Below are positions 1-7,255 of a stretch of DNA of 11,755 nt, in pieces. A model generated the notes under the pieces. The model ran no database searches and had not been told where the DNA came from. It saw nothing but the letters and a program-made list of their open reading frames with translations. Each line of letters begins with the position of its first letter. The stretch's first letter is position 1. A program made the translations under genes and the position numbers. This DNA comes from Acidobacteriota bacterium (GTDB lineage Bacteria > Acidobacteriota > Terriglobia > Terriglobales > Acidobacteriaceae). The DNA lies in contig JAJZDO010000918.1 of NCBI GenBank assembly GCA_021805955.1, forward strand, positions 1 through 11,755, in the 5' to 3' direction.

Positions 1-307
1 GCCTCGCTATAAAGTCGGCATCGGCTAAGTTTGCCGTACCGGCAGGATTCGCTGAGATACAACCGCCGCCACTGCAGACAAAATAAACCTAACAACGGCA
101 GTTACAAGTGTAGGGGGAGCGGCAAGGGGTTGTTGCAGTGGCACTTTGCACTGCTCCGCATCTGGCCAAAACGGTGAAATCCTCAATGTTTGCAACCGTT
201 TTTGCTTTAAACCAGTTGGCCATTCCGACGCATTTCGACTGCCGTTTTTAGGGTAAAACGAAGGACTGCCCGACGTTTGCTTTGGCGACGACGATCTTGC
301 CGTGTCG
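1..307. other. Non-coding stretch downstream of kdsA
   Basis: I see no supported gene here on either strand; the open frames are short and resemble nothing I know. It contains small inverted repeats that could help end the kdsA transcript. These are a 5-bp stem with a 3-base loop at 30-42, a 6-bp stem at 135-154, an 8-bp stem with a 19-base loop at 168-202, and a 6-bp stem at 243-260. None is followed by a clear T-run on the minus strand, so none is called a terminator. The window edge cuts the region, so it may be part of a longer intergenic gap. Confidence 0.5.
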
Positions 308-1138
308 CTATGCGCCAGCCGCTTTGTGGATTGCCAGAAGTGTCTCCAGCAGCGGCTTCAGATGTTTCAAGTCCAGCGCGTTGGCGCCGTCCGACTTTGC
401 CTGGGCCGGGTCGTCGTGAACTTCTAAGAAAATTCCATCGACGCCCGCGGCAACGGCGGCTCGCGTTAGCACGGGGATAAATTCCGGCTGACCGCCGCTG
501 ACGCCATCTTGTGCGGAAGGCATTTGCACGGAATGCGTACCGTCAAAGACAACCGGAGCGAATTTCCTCATCACGGCCAGCGAGCGCATATCGACCACCA
601 GGTTGTTGTAGCCAAAGCTGGCCCCGCGTTCGGTCAAAAAAAACCGCGCATTGTTGCTGGTCGTTTGAATCTTCTCGACCGCATAGCGCATGTCCCAGGG
701 CGCAACGAACTGACCTTTCTTCACGTTCACGGCTCGGCCGGTCTGCGCGGCGGCCACCAACAGATCCGTCTGGCGACACAGGAACGCAGGAACCTGCAGC
801 ACGTCGACATCTTCCGCGACACGTTCGCAATCATGCGCGTCATGCACATCGGTCAGCACTGGCAGGCCAGTGGCTTGCGCCAGACGTCGCAGAATTCTGC
901 AGCCCTCTTCCAACCCCGGTCCGCGAAAACTTTTCACTGACGTGCGATTCGCTTTGTCGAAGCTGGCTTTGAAGATGTACGGAATTCCAAGATCGCCGGT
1001 AATGCGCTGGATAGCGTCCGCCATCGTGCGGACGTGCGTTTCACTTTCGATGACACACGGACCGGCAATCAGGAAAAGTTTACCAGCCCCGACCTGCACG
1101 TTGCCAATTTCAAACTCGTATTGTTCAGGATTGTTCAC
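308..1138 (-). CDS. kdsA: 3-deoxy-8-phosphooctulonate synthase (KDO-8-P synthase), metal-dependent class
   Basis: Cytoplasmic enzyme that condenses phosphoenolpyruvate with arabinose 5-phosphate to give KDO-8-phosphate, the precursor of the Kdo sugar of lipopolysaccharide. The 276-residue product matches the usual length. Visible family motifs are AGPCVIES (25-32), FKASFDKANRTS (56-67), RGPG (72-75), TDVHD (96-100), NVKKGQF (138-144) and FDGTHSVQ (198-205). Cys28, His202, Glu239 and Asp250 fall at exactly +17 from the four metal ligands of the Aquifex aeolicus enzyme (C11, H185, E222, D233), so this is the metal-dependent class; the E. coli type has Asn in place of the Cys. The frame stays open to 1447, but the upstream 103 codons are unlike the family, so I chose GTG at 1138 (start VNNPEQ). 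No Shine-Dalgarno is evident before it. A DUF4230-like gene remnant ends about 60 bases upstream. Confidence 0.95.
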   Translation of the reverse strand: MNNPEQYEFEIGNVQVGAGKLFLIAGPCVIESETHVRTMADAIQRITGDLGIPYIFKASFDKANRTSVKSFRGPGLEEGCRILRRLAQATGLPVLTDVHDAHDCERVAEDVDVLQVPAFLCRQTDLLVAAAQTGRAVNVKKGQFVAPWDMRYAVEKIQTTSNNARFFLTERGASFGYNNLVVDMRSLAVMRKFAPVVFDGTHSVQMPSAQDGVSGGQPEFIPVLTRAAVAAGVDGIFLEVHDDPAQAKSDGANALDLKHLKPLLETLLAIHKAAGA

Positions 1139-1197
1139 GAGTTTATAAGAACACAATACCAGGCGCTTGTGGGATCGAGATATTGATTTGTCTACCC

Positions 1198-1469
1198 CTA
1201 AGGGACGCTCGCCTGCGAGTAGTTGACCGTTTCCAGTCGCTGCAGGCGCTGAATTTTGTTGACGACCGTCGGAAGAGACGTATCGATGAAAAAAACTTCC
1301 TCCTGCCACCGCGGCGGCCTGCTGGCCCCAGATTCCCGTCTTCGCTTCATGGTCAAAACTGCAAAACCGGCGATATCCAGGCGATATCCAATAGAAGTCG
1401 CAGCAACAACGCAGAGAAACAGCTTCTTTTCTGCTCCGGCTCGACAACGTAATTTCTGTTCGTTCTCAT
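1198..1469 (-). pseudogene. Broken DUF4230-like membrane-anchored protein gene (N-terminal part only)
   Basis: An ATG at 1469 opens a frame (MRTNRNYVVEPEQ, then a hydrophobic run with LLLRLLLDIA) that hits a stop shortly after an exact 11-bp tandem duplication at 1369-1390. Deleting one copy joins it to the downstream frame. That gives an 86-residue product with one membrane segment (about residues 17-36), a basic stretch, then LPTVVNKIQRLQRLETVNYS, which resembles the start of the DUF4230 domain. It then ends at a TAG (1198-1200), where family members continue for roughly 100 more residues. The seen facts are the duplication, the restored frame and the early stop. The DUF4230 assignment is from memory of the family motif. 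Weak traces such as VDKSISRSH in the frame leading into kdsA may be further decayed domain. Function, if it survives, is unknown; I read it as a decaying gene. Confidence 0.55.
1369..1390. repeat. Perfect 11-bp tandem duplication (ggcgatatcca x2)
   Basis: Two adjacent exact copies, at 1369-1379 and 1380-1390. Since 11 is not a multiple of three, the second copy shifts the reading frame of the minus-strand DUF4230-like gene. Taking one copy out fuses the ATG-initiated upstream frame with the frame that carries the recognisable domain start. It looks like a slippage or replication duplication. An assembly or polymerase artefact is possible but less natural for a clean 11-bp unit. Confidence 0.9.
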
Positions 1470-1529
1470 AGGGATCTCAGTTGGATGCCCATTCGTGCTT
1501 CGCGCCGCGAACCGAATCTTCATCTAGGC

Positions 1530-3167
1530 TCAAATCACAACAGTCTCCTGATATTCGCCGAACACTTTTCGCAGCGTTCCGGCAATTTCGCCCACCGTCG
1601 CGTAGCTTTCCACGGCCTCCAGAATCGCAGGCATCAGATTTGCCCCGCTGCGCGCGGCATCCGCCACTCCCTGAAGTGCGGTCTGCCAACGAACAGGTTC
1701 GCGGCGAGCGCGCATGGCCCTCAGTCGCTCCACCTGCTTGCGCTCCAGAGATTCGTCCATGTGCTGCAGCGGAATCCCGGGCTCGTCCTCCCGTTTGAAG
1801 CGATTGACTCCGACGATGACGGCAGATCCGTTATCGACGGCCCGCTGGAATTCGTAGGCTGAATGTTGTATCTCCTGCTGCACATATCCGCGTTCGATAG
1901 CCGGAATCATACCGCCCATAGCGGCAATTTTTTTCAGATATGCCGAGGCCCTATTCTCAATTTCATCGGTCAGCGCTTCGATGCAATAGGAACCCGCGAA
2001 TGGATCAACAGTCTGTGCGACGCCGGATTCATACGCCAGAATTTGCTGAGTGCGCAGCGCCGTGCGAGCGGCCTGCTCCGTTGGCAATGCGAGCGCCTCA
2101 TCGTAGCCATTGGTGTGCAGCGACTGCGTCCCGCCCAGCACGGCAGCCAGCGCTTCCACCGCGGTGCGAACGATGTTGTTTTCCGGCTGTTGCGCCGTTA
2201 GCGTGGAACCCGCGGTTTGGGTGTGAAAGCGCAGCATCCAGGAGCGCGGATTTTTTGCGCTGAATTCTTCTCGCATGATGCGCGCCCACATGCGTCGCAC
2301 GGCACGAAACTTCGCAACTTCTTCCAGAAAATTGCTGTGCGCATTGAAAAAAAACGAGAGCCGAGGAGCGAACTTGTCGATGTCGAGACCGGCATCGATG
2401 GCAGCCTGCACGTATGTCTTGCCGTTGGCCAGGGTGAACGCAACTTCCTGCACCGCAGTCGAGCCGGCCTCTCGCATGTGATATCCAGAAATGGAAATCG
2501 TGTTCCATTCCGGCACATGCTGGTTGGCCCAGGCAAACATGTCGGTAATGATGCGCATCGCGTGTGTCACGGGATAAATGTAGGTCCCGCGCGCAATATA
2601 TTCCTTCAAAATGTCGTTCTGCACCGTGCCGGAAAGCTTCTTCACATCGAGCCCATTGCGCCGCGCCACCGCAACATACAAGGCGAGAAGAATGCTCGCC
2701 GTCGAATTGATGGTCATCGAGGTGGAGATCTTGTCCAGCGGAATGTCCGCGAACAACCGCTCCATATCTTCAATAGAATCGATCGCAACCCCGACCTTCC
2801 CCACTTCTCCCAGCGACATGGGATCGTCGGAGTCATAGCCAATTTGCGTCGGCAGATCAAAGGCAACCGACAGTCCGGCGGTTCCGCTGTCCAACAGAAA
2901 TTTATAGCGGCGATTGCTTTCTTCCGCATCGCCCATGCCGGCATACTGGCGCATGGTCCACAGGCGACCGCGGTACATGGTGGGTTGAATGCCACGGGTA
3001 TAGGGATACTCACCGGGAAAACCGATGTTCGAATTCGCGGCTTCGGTTCGTTCAGTATCCTCCGCCGGCACGCCCGGCGGTCCATACACAGCTTCCATCG
3101 CGAAGCTGAAGGCGGCTGAACCAGCAGGGCCGCTGATGGGATTTTTGATGGCGGAGCGGCTTGGCAT
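1530..3167 (-). CDS. Methylmalonyl-CoA mutase large subunit (B12-dependent, no B12-binding domain)
   Basis: Radical isomerase interconverting methylmalonyl-CoA and succinyl-CoA with adenosylcobalamin, as used in propionate and branched-chain or odd-chain catabolism. The 545-residue chain is the TIM-barrel catalytic part only; the cobalamin-binding DxHxxG domain is absent, so a separate small subunit is needed and none lies in the window. In this numbering T71, R73 and Y75 (motif WTMRQYAG), R193 (ARGTYIYP) and H230 (SGYH) align with Propionibacterium T85, R87, Y89, R207 and H244. R193 and Y75 favour methylmalonyl-CoA over isobutyryl-CoA or 2-hydroxyisobutyryl-CoA. Start: ATG 3167 has AAGGGG 10 bases upstream; a TTG at 3209 would add 14 residues. 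The usual N-terminal helix (KxWEExTLxP type) is missing; [18 protein letters not shown] replaces it. It follows the two-TM gene by 48 bases and may be cotranscribed. Confidence 0.93.
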   Translation of the reverse strand: MPSRSAIKNPISGPAGSAAFSFAMEAVYGPPGVPAEDTERTEAANSNIGFPGEYPYTRGIQPTMYRGRLWTMRQYAGMGDAEESNRRYKFLLDSGTAGLSVAFDLPTQIGYDSDDPMSLGEVGKVGVAIDSIEDMERLFADIPLDKISTSMTINSTASILLALYVAVARRNGLDVKKLSGTVQNDILKEYIARGTYIYPVTHAMRIITDMFAWANQHVPEWNTISISGYHMREAGSTAVQEVAFTLANGKTYVQAAIDAGLDIDKFAPRLSFFFNAHSNFLEEVAKFRAVRRMWARIMREEFSAKNPRSWMLRFHTQTAGSTLTAQQPENNIVRTAVEALAAVLGGTQSLHTNGYDEALALPTEQAARTALRTQQILAYESGVAQTVDPFAGSYCIEALTDEIENRASAYLKKIAAMGGMIPAIERGYVQQEIQHSAYEFQRAVDNGSAVIVGVNRFKREDEPGIPLQHMDESLERKQVERLRAMRARREPVRWQTALQGVADAARSGANLMPAILEAVESYATVGEIAGTLRKVFGEYQETVVI

Positions 3168-3177
3168 GGCGCAACAA

Positions 3178-3183
3178 CCCCTT
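3178..3183 (-). promoter_or_regulatory. Ribosome binding site favouring the ATG start of the mutase
   Basis: AAGGGG on the minus strand, 10 bases before ATG 3167. The competing TTG at 3209 has only AGGA at a 4-base distance, so the ATG is preferred. Confidence 0.45.
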
Positions 3184-3215
3184 GCGATTGCATGAATTGG
3201 AGCAGTCAAAGAATC

Positions 3216-3689
3216 CTAATGCGGCGTGCGACGTGACCGGACGAACGCGCTGATAGAAAAATAGAGAAACAATACTGTCATCGCCAGATCGATCTCGAAA
3301 TGTTGATGTTCTGCTCCCATTCTCCACGCGTCACGCAGTCGCCACAGACCCTGAGCAAAAAACAATGCAAACAAAGCGAAGAAGAGTCCTGTCACTTCAT
3401 GCCACAATGCACGCCCAGCCGCGGAAAATGGCTTCCAGAATGCGCGGCCAAATCCGCGGCCACCCCGCGCAGCGTTCCGGATCATGTTGCTGCTGGGAAT
3501 CGCGCTGCGTTTGACCTCACCTCGCGGCTTCGCCGCCACAGGCCGCGCCGGCTCGGGCCTTATCTCTGTCGGCGGGACAGAAGATGGGGCATTGCGCGTA
3601 GAGGCCACGTTATGCACCTGCTCGCGCAGGACCTTCGCTGCGAGACGCGTGCCGATCCCAAGCCTTCGACCTAGACGAACCTTATCCAC
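3216..3689 (-). CDS. Conserved hypothetical protein with two C-terminal membrane segments
   Basis: I do not recognise a named family; the product resembles uncharacterised acidobacterial proteins. From GTG 3689 it has 157 residues. It starts with a basic N-terminus (LGRRLGIGTRLAAKVLREQ), followed by a Pro/Ala/Arg-rich linker (about 30-65) and a Gly/Arg patch (RGGRGFGRAF). Two membrane helices lie near residues 101-118 (GLFFALFALFFAQGLWRL) and 133-150 (MTVLFLYFSISAFV), and the tail is basic. By charge, the long N-terminal part is probably cytoplasmic. The frame is open to 3836, but a longer form would run into the divergent gene at 3790, so the GTG is preferred; no clear Shine-Dalgarno supports it. 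It lies 48 bases before the mutase. Confidence 0.65.
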   Translation of the reverse strand: MDKVRLGRRLGIGTRLAAKVLREQVHNVASTRNAPSSVPPTEIRPEPARPVAAKPRGEVKRSAIPSSNMIRNAARGGRGFGRAFWKPFSAAGRALWHEVTGLFFALFALFFAQGLWRLRDAWRMGAEHQHFEIDLAMTVLFLYFSISAFVRSRRTPH

Positions 3690-3723
3690 ACAGAAAAAGT
3701 GTAGCAGCCGTGCGCTACGACAT

Positions 3724-3751
3724 TGCCCTCTTGTCAAAAGCAAAGTATGGT
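3724..3751 (+). promoter_or_regulatory. Candidate sigma-70-type promoter for the small plus-strand gene
   Basis: TTGCCC (3724-3729), a 16-base spacer and TATGGT (3746-3751) sit about 38 bases before the TTG start at 3790. Each hexamer matches four of six consensus positions, so this is only a plausible candidate in the 100-bp divergent region. Confidence 0.25.
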
Positions 3752-3776
3752 AAGAAAAACGCGACCGTTCCGGCGC

Positions 3777-3783
3777 GGGGAGG
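3777..3783 (+). promoter_or_regulatory. Strong ribosome binding site fixing a TTG start
   Basis: GGGGAGG lies 6 bases before TTG 3790. It is the main support for using this rare start codon for the 103-residue protein. Confidence 0.65.
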
Positions 3784-3789
3784 CTGAAT

Positions 3790-4101
3790 TTGAACCGCAA
3801 GATACGCAATCTCATTGAGCAGTTGGGCGAAGCCATCCACGAGACCGTTGCTGAATCCGATCAAATCGCCGGAGTCGTACGCAACATCCGTGCCGAAGGC
3901 TTTGAGGTGATGCTCGTACTCGAAGCGACCATCGGCATCAATGAGGCCACGCAGGAGCCGTCGGAGGCCCTGCCGACAGACACGCCCGAATCTGGCCCCT
4001 TCACCCCCCAGGACCTGAATTTCTTGAGCTCACTGCGAATTCGGGTGAATGAAGAACCGAATGGCTCTGGCGCGACCGACATATCCGAAGACGCCGGCTA
4101 A
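3790..4101 (+). CDS. Small conserved hypothetical protein (acidobacterial type)
   Basis: A 103-residue soluble protein starting at TTG with a near-ideal GGGGAGG ribosome site. The first part (NRKIRNLIEQLGEAIHETVAE) is a predicted amphipathic helix. It is followed by a short mixed segment ending LVLEATIGI, an acidic Pro/Ser/Thr-rich linker (about 56-74), and a C-terminal motif with PQDLNFLSSLRIRV. I recall similar short proteins in Acidobacteria genomes with the same layout (helix, EATIG, linker, PQD-FL-SL), but no function is assigned. It has no signal peptide and no metal or catalytic motif. It is divergent from the two-TM gene, with 100 bases between the two starts. The overall acidic composition and helix suggest a partner-binding or regulatory role, but that is only a guess. 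Confidence 0.75.
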   Translation: MNRKIRNLIEQLGEAIHETVAESDQIAGVVRNIRAEGFEVMLVLEATIGINEATQEPSEALPTDTPESGPFTPQDLNFLSSLRIRVNEEPNGSGATDISEDAG

Positions 4102-4205
4102 GCTTCGCCTGCGAACGCGAGGACCATTTCATTCAGCCGAAAAGACCTCTTTACGGCTGCAGCGACTATCGACAATCAGCGAGAAACCGAGCGCGCGGCC
4201 ATACT

Positions 4206-5216
4206 TCAATCGCGATCAGCCGCACCTGGCAGGACTGGGGGTAGCATCCCACTGATTGCAAGACCGGTCGATGGCAACAATGCCATCCCAAACGGAAGAA
4301 AAATACGTACCTCTTGGAGCCTACCTACCATAAGCCAGAGGACGAAATATAAGCAGGACGATAAGAGAAACATCGCAGTTACGCCATCGGGGCGATATTT
4401 CCTCTTGGCGATGAGGTATAGAATCGCCCAAAATGGGAGTAATGCAAGCCCTGCGGTCATCCAGTTCATCGGCAGAAAGTTTGTTGTGAACCGGAAAACA
4501 CCTGCGGAACCATACCGAGCGCCTGGAAATCTAACCTCCATTAGGTAGAGTTGCACCAGCCCGGCGCTGAGCGCAGCCAGAGCGCTGGTGATCGCCTGCC
4601 ATTTTCTTCCAAAGGGGATATTTCCTGTGAGAGGACTGCAAGCAGCCAGGAAAAATCCAGCGTGCAGCGCGACGGCAATGTCAGCACGAACCAAGCCTTG
4701 TATGCAACTGGCGCCTACAAGACATAGGCTGGTCAAATATCGATTTTGAATCGCCTTTCCTGATACCAGCAATACACTCAGACACACAAACAGACAGGAT
4801 GGCATCGTACCAGGGTATTGAAACCAATGTCCCCAGGCCAGGTAATACTCGGCCCCGAAAAAGAGCCCTGCCAAGCTCAACATCCGTAGAGGTGCGGAGA
4901 ATGCCAGATATGTAACGTTGGTGCGCAACACATAGACCAGGCACCACAACGCGAGCCCAATCGAAACCACGTCGATCAAAGTTAAGGTCAACCAGATCGA
5001 CAGGTGCAACCAGGCATGCGCCCAAGCCACAACCAGCCAGGTACCGATCCTGTATTGCAGCGGAGCGTCAATGCCGCCATGCAAATATAAGTACCAGGCC
5101 TCCGGCTGGCTATGGAATGACTGCCAGTAGAAAACCCAATCCATGAATCCGTAGGAAAGGCTGATGGCGCCAATCACAATGCACAGAAAAACCAGCTCTT
5201 TGTATCGGGCTCTCAT
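4206..5216 (-). CDS. Polytopic membrane protein, GT-C-like, function unknown
   Basis: A 336-residue hydrophobic protein with about nine to ten predicted membrane helices, starting at ATG 5216. Between the first two helices is a loop with W/Y-rich sequence (EAWYLYLHGGIDAPLQYRIG). A charged pair RAD sits inside helix five or six (QGLVRADIAVALHAGFF). Near the end, a conserved-looking GRLQEVRIFLPF precedes the last helix. The pattern of many helices with isolated Arg, Asp and Glu recalls GT-C lipid-sugar transferases or uncharacterised polysaccharide membrane proteins, but I cannot identify a family or catalytic Asp with confidence. No clear Shine-Dalgarno precedes the start, and an in-frame stop upstream leaves no earlier ATG. 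It is divergent from the polymerase-like gene, and its 3' end faces the small gene at 3790. Confidence 0.75.
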   Translation of the reverse strand: MRARYKELVFLCIVIGAISLSYGFMDWVFYWQSFHSQPEAWYLYLHGGIDAPLQYRIGTWLVVAWAHAWLHLSIWLTLTLIDVVSIGLALWCLVYVLRTNVTYLAFSAPLRMLSLAGLFFGAEYYLAWGHWFQYPGTMPSCLFVCLSVLLVSGKAIQNRYLTSLCLVGASCIQGLVRADIAVALHAGFFLAACSPLTGNIPFGRKWQAITSALAALSAGLVQLYLMEVRFPGARYGSAGVFRFTTNFLPMNWMTAGLALLPFWAILYLIAKRKYRPDGVTAMFLLSSCLYFVLWLMVGRLQEVRIFLPFGMALLPSTGLAISGMLPPVLPGAADRD

Positions 5217-5646
5217 CTTTGGGATTGCGTTCTGCGGATGACCTTCACCGAGCCTTTCCTTCCTGGATCATGGAAATACGTTAGCACGTGGAGTGGTACC
5301 GATCTGAATCTGCTTATCATCTTCCCGCGGACGGATGGATTTGCTGCGTAAAGGCTGCTGCGCCGACACACTGCGCCGGAGTTATGATCCGCTGAGTTGG
5401 TATACTCTCTGCTAGGCGCAGCGCTTTGAGGGAGAAGGCATTACACGGAGACTGCCCGATCCGAACTGGCTTTCGATGAGGTCTTATTCCGGATGCAAAC
5501 TGATTCATTGGGCCACCCACCGTACATTCATACACATAGGACAGCATCGAGCAGGGCCTGCAGTCCATTCCGGCTCCCTGTCTTTACCGGAACCGAACTA
5601 GAGGACAGCTCTCGATCCGCCGAATTTTGCCATTGAAATTTGATTA
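5217..5646. other. 430-bp divergent intergenic region
   Basis: It lies between two membrane protein genes transcribed away from each other. It holds an extended -10 candidate on the plus strand (5398-5406) and an 8-bp inverted repeat (gctgcgcc at 5357-5364, ggcgcagc at 5415-5422) around it. This would give the plus gene a leader of roughly 230 bases. An open minus-strand stretch (5317-5568) encodes 83 residues that resemble nothing I know, so I do not call it a gene. No tRNA, riboswitch or terminator is recognised. Confidence 0.5.
5398..5406 (+). promoter_or_regulatory. Candidate extended -10 promoter upstream of the polymerase-like gene
   Basis: TGGTATACT fits the TGnTATAAT extended -10 pattern, matching five of six bases of the hexamer. 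No -35 element is seen at the expected distance, which is tolerated by extended -10 promoters. Transcription from it would start near 5413, about 230 bases before the GTG at 5647. Confidence 0.35.
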
Positions 5647-7170
5647 GTGCGCTTACCTTATCCAACGCGAATCAATATCAACCATGTGTTGATCGTGGCC
5701 ATGCTGCTGCTGTTCGCGCAATTGCTGGATGGGACAGATCCTGTTTTTGCGTTCTTGGCATCGCTGTCCATCGTTCTCAGTGCTCTCACCTTCAACGCTC
5801 TGAATGGGCTAGCCACGACCAGTGGAGCCTTTGTGTTTTTCATGGCGATTCCAACGTTTATCATTCTGACTTTTATCAAGGTCTTTACGTGGGAACCCAC
5901 CGACAAGCATTTTGAACATCCGATGATCACAATCGCGGCCACCGCCCTGGGATGGATGGGCATTCTGGTGGCCGCCGGGCTCAGCCGCAGATTTTCCACC
6001 AGACGCAATATTGTCCACTTCACCGCGCGCGACCTGGAAAACCTGAAAAACACTTCAGCCGGCTTGTTAGTGATCGGCCTGTTCAGCCAGATCCTGTTGA
6101 CGAACTACAACACCGGCGGTACCGGGACGATTTGGACAGCCCTGAACCAGCTGAATATCTTCATCCCCATGGCCACGATCCTCGCCACGTACTACGAGAT
6201 TTGTATCAGCCGCGGTACCCGCAGCATGAACTGGATCGTTCTCGTCAGTATTTTCTATGTGGCTGGATTCGGTTTTATCGCCGCTTCCAAGCAGGGCATG
6301 TATGCACCCTTCTTTTCCTATTTTCTGGTGTGCGCCGCGCTGGAATACCGCTTCCGGCCCCTGCAGGTAATTGCAATGGTTGGCTGGCTGGCATTCGCCG
6401 TGGGCTTCATGTTCCCCTGGGCGCAGTATGCCCGATCAATGACGCGTCAATCGACATTGACTGGCACTGTCGAAGCGACCCTCAGCCTTCTCCGAAATCC
6501 AGATACCTTTCCCGCGATGTACCAGTGGTACGCCGATTCCTTGAAGGCGAATGCGGACGTCAATCAGGTCGCGCTGTGCTATGACCATCCGCACGGACTG
6601 ATGGACCGAGAATCCATGATTTGCCAGGATGATCGTCTGATCGACCTGACGCAGCACACCGGCCCTACCGGAGCTGAATATCTCATCGAAGGATTCGAGA
6701 TGGTGATTCCCCATTTTCTTTGGCCTGGTCGTGTCAACCTATCCCTGGGGAACATTTACGGGCGGGAAACGAATGAAACCGGCGACGAAGACTATACGAC
6801 TGCGGTGGCCTTTGCACCCGTCGGCGACGCCTATCGCGAGTTCGGCTGGTCCGGCGTCGTAGTCGCGATGCCGATCATGTATTTCTTTACTTTCATCATC
6901 TTGAACGGCGTATTCGGTGATGCGCGGGAAAGCCCCTGGGGATTGGTTCTGGTTGCATACGCCGCCTTCGTCGCCCCAGGCATGCTGTTGCCCGTCCATC
7001 CCCAGATTTGGGGCCACTACATTCCGGAGATCCTTATCGTGATGTGGGTGACGCGCTATGTTGCGCCGCAAGTCGCGGTCATCTTCGGCTTTCGAAAGGT
7101 ACAGGCAAAAATTGTCCTTCCCGGGCAGGAACTGGTGCCGAAAGCCCGAGAAGTTCGCAACGTTTTGTAA
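5647..7170 (+). CDS. Wzy-like oligosaccharide repeat unit polymerase family membrane protein
   Basis: A 507-residue inner-membrane protein with roughly ten predicted helices. It has one large extracytoplasmic loop between helices near 265 and 400, a layout typical of O-antigen polymerase-like (Wzy) proteins, which join lipid-linked oligosaccharide units in the periplasm. The loop carries Cys311 and Cys326 (possible disulfide), a WPGR plus GNIYGRE stretch (359-373), and GDAYREFGWSG (393-403), which resembles the GD-Y-FG-G signature seen before the last helices of this family. The assignment is by architecture and this motif; the exact substrate is unknown. Start: GTG 5647, preceded directly by an in-frame TGA and without a clear Shine-Dalgarno; the next good start is ATG 5701. 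No glycosyltransferase or flippase gene is nearby, so it is an orphan polymerase candidate. Confidence 0.75.
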   Translation: MRLPYPTRININHVLIVAMLLLFAQLLDGTDPVFAFLASLSIVLSALTFNALNGLATTSGAFVFFMAIPTFIILTFIKVFTWEPTDKHFEHPMITIAATALGWMGILVAAGLSRRFSTRRNIVHFTARDLENLKNTSAGLLVIGLFSQILLTNYNTGGTGTIWTALNQLNIFIPMATILATYYEICISRGTRSMNWIVLVSIFYVAGFGFIAASKQGMYAPFFSYFLVCAALEYRFRPLQVIAMVGWLAFAVGFMFPWAQYARSMTRQSTLTGTVEATLSLLRNPDTFPAMYQWYADSLKANADVNQVALCYDHPHGLMDRESMICQDDRLIDLTQHTGPTGAEYLIEGFEMVIPHFLWPGRVNLSLGNIYGRETNETGDEDYTTAVAFAPVGDAYREFGWSGVVVAMPIMYFFTFIILNGVFGDARESPWGLVLVAYAAFVAPGMLLPVHPQIWGHYIPEILIVMWVTRYVAPQVAVIFGFRKVQAKIVLPGQELVPKAREVRNVL

Positions 7171-7192
7171 TTTGGATCTTTGAAATTCGTCG

Positions 7193-7210
7193 CGCATTTC
7201 GTGAAATGCG
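7193..7210. terminator. Hairpin between convergent genes, possible bidirectional terminator
   Basis: A perfect 7-bp stem (cgcattt/aaatgcg) with loop cgtg lies midway between the stop of the polymerase-like gene (7170) and the stop of the convergent DinB gene (7256). No T-run follows on either strand, so it would be a weak or Rho-assisted terminator at best. Confidence 0.35.
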
Positions 7211-7255
7211 AAGATGCCATCCCTGCGGAACTCAATGCCTGATCCGGTACCCGCG

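Noticed and set aside
122..136. A 15-base string (gcaaggggttgttgc) also present on the minus strand at 3171-3185, over the mutase ribosome site
   Set aside because: One exact 15-base match in a window of this size has a chance expectation of roughly 0.1, and the second copy is explained as a ribosome site; the flanks do not match.
1139..1447. In-frame N-terminal extension of KdsA by 103 residues
   Set aside because: The extension has no resemblance to the family and overlaps the better-supported DUF4230-like remnant in another frame; KdsA is complete from GTG 1138.
2217..3119. A 300-residue open frame on the plus strand
   Set aside because: It lies antisense inside the methylmalonyl-CoA mutase gene and its His/Arg/Gly-rich product resembles nothing; it is a shadow of a GC-rich coding region.
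5317..5568. An 83-residue minus-strand open frame in the divergent intergenic region
   Set aside because: It has no recognisable domain, and the composition looks random.
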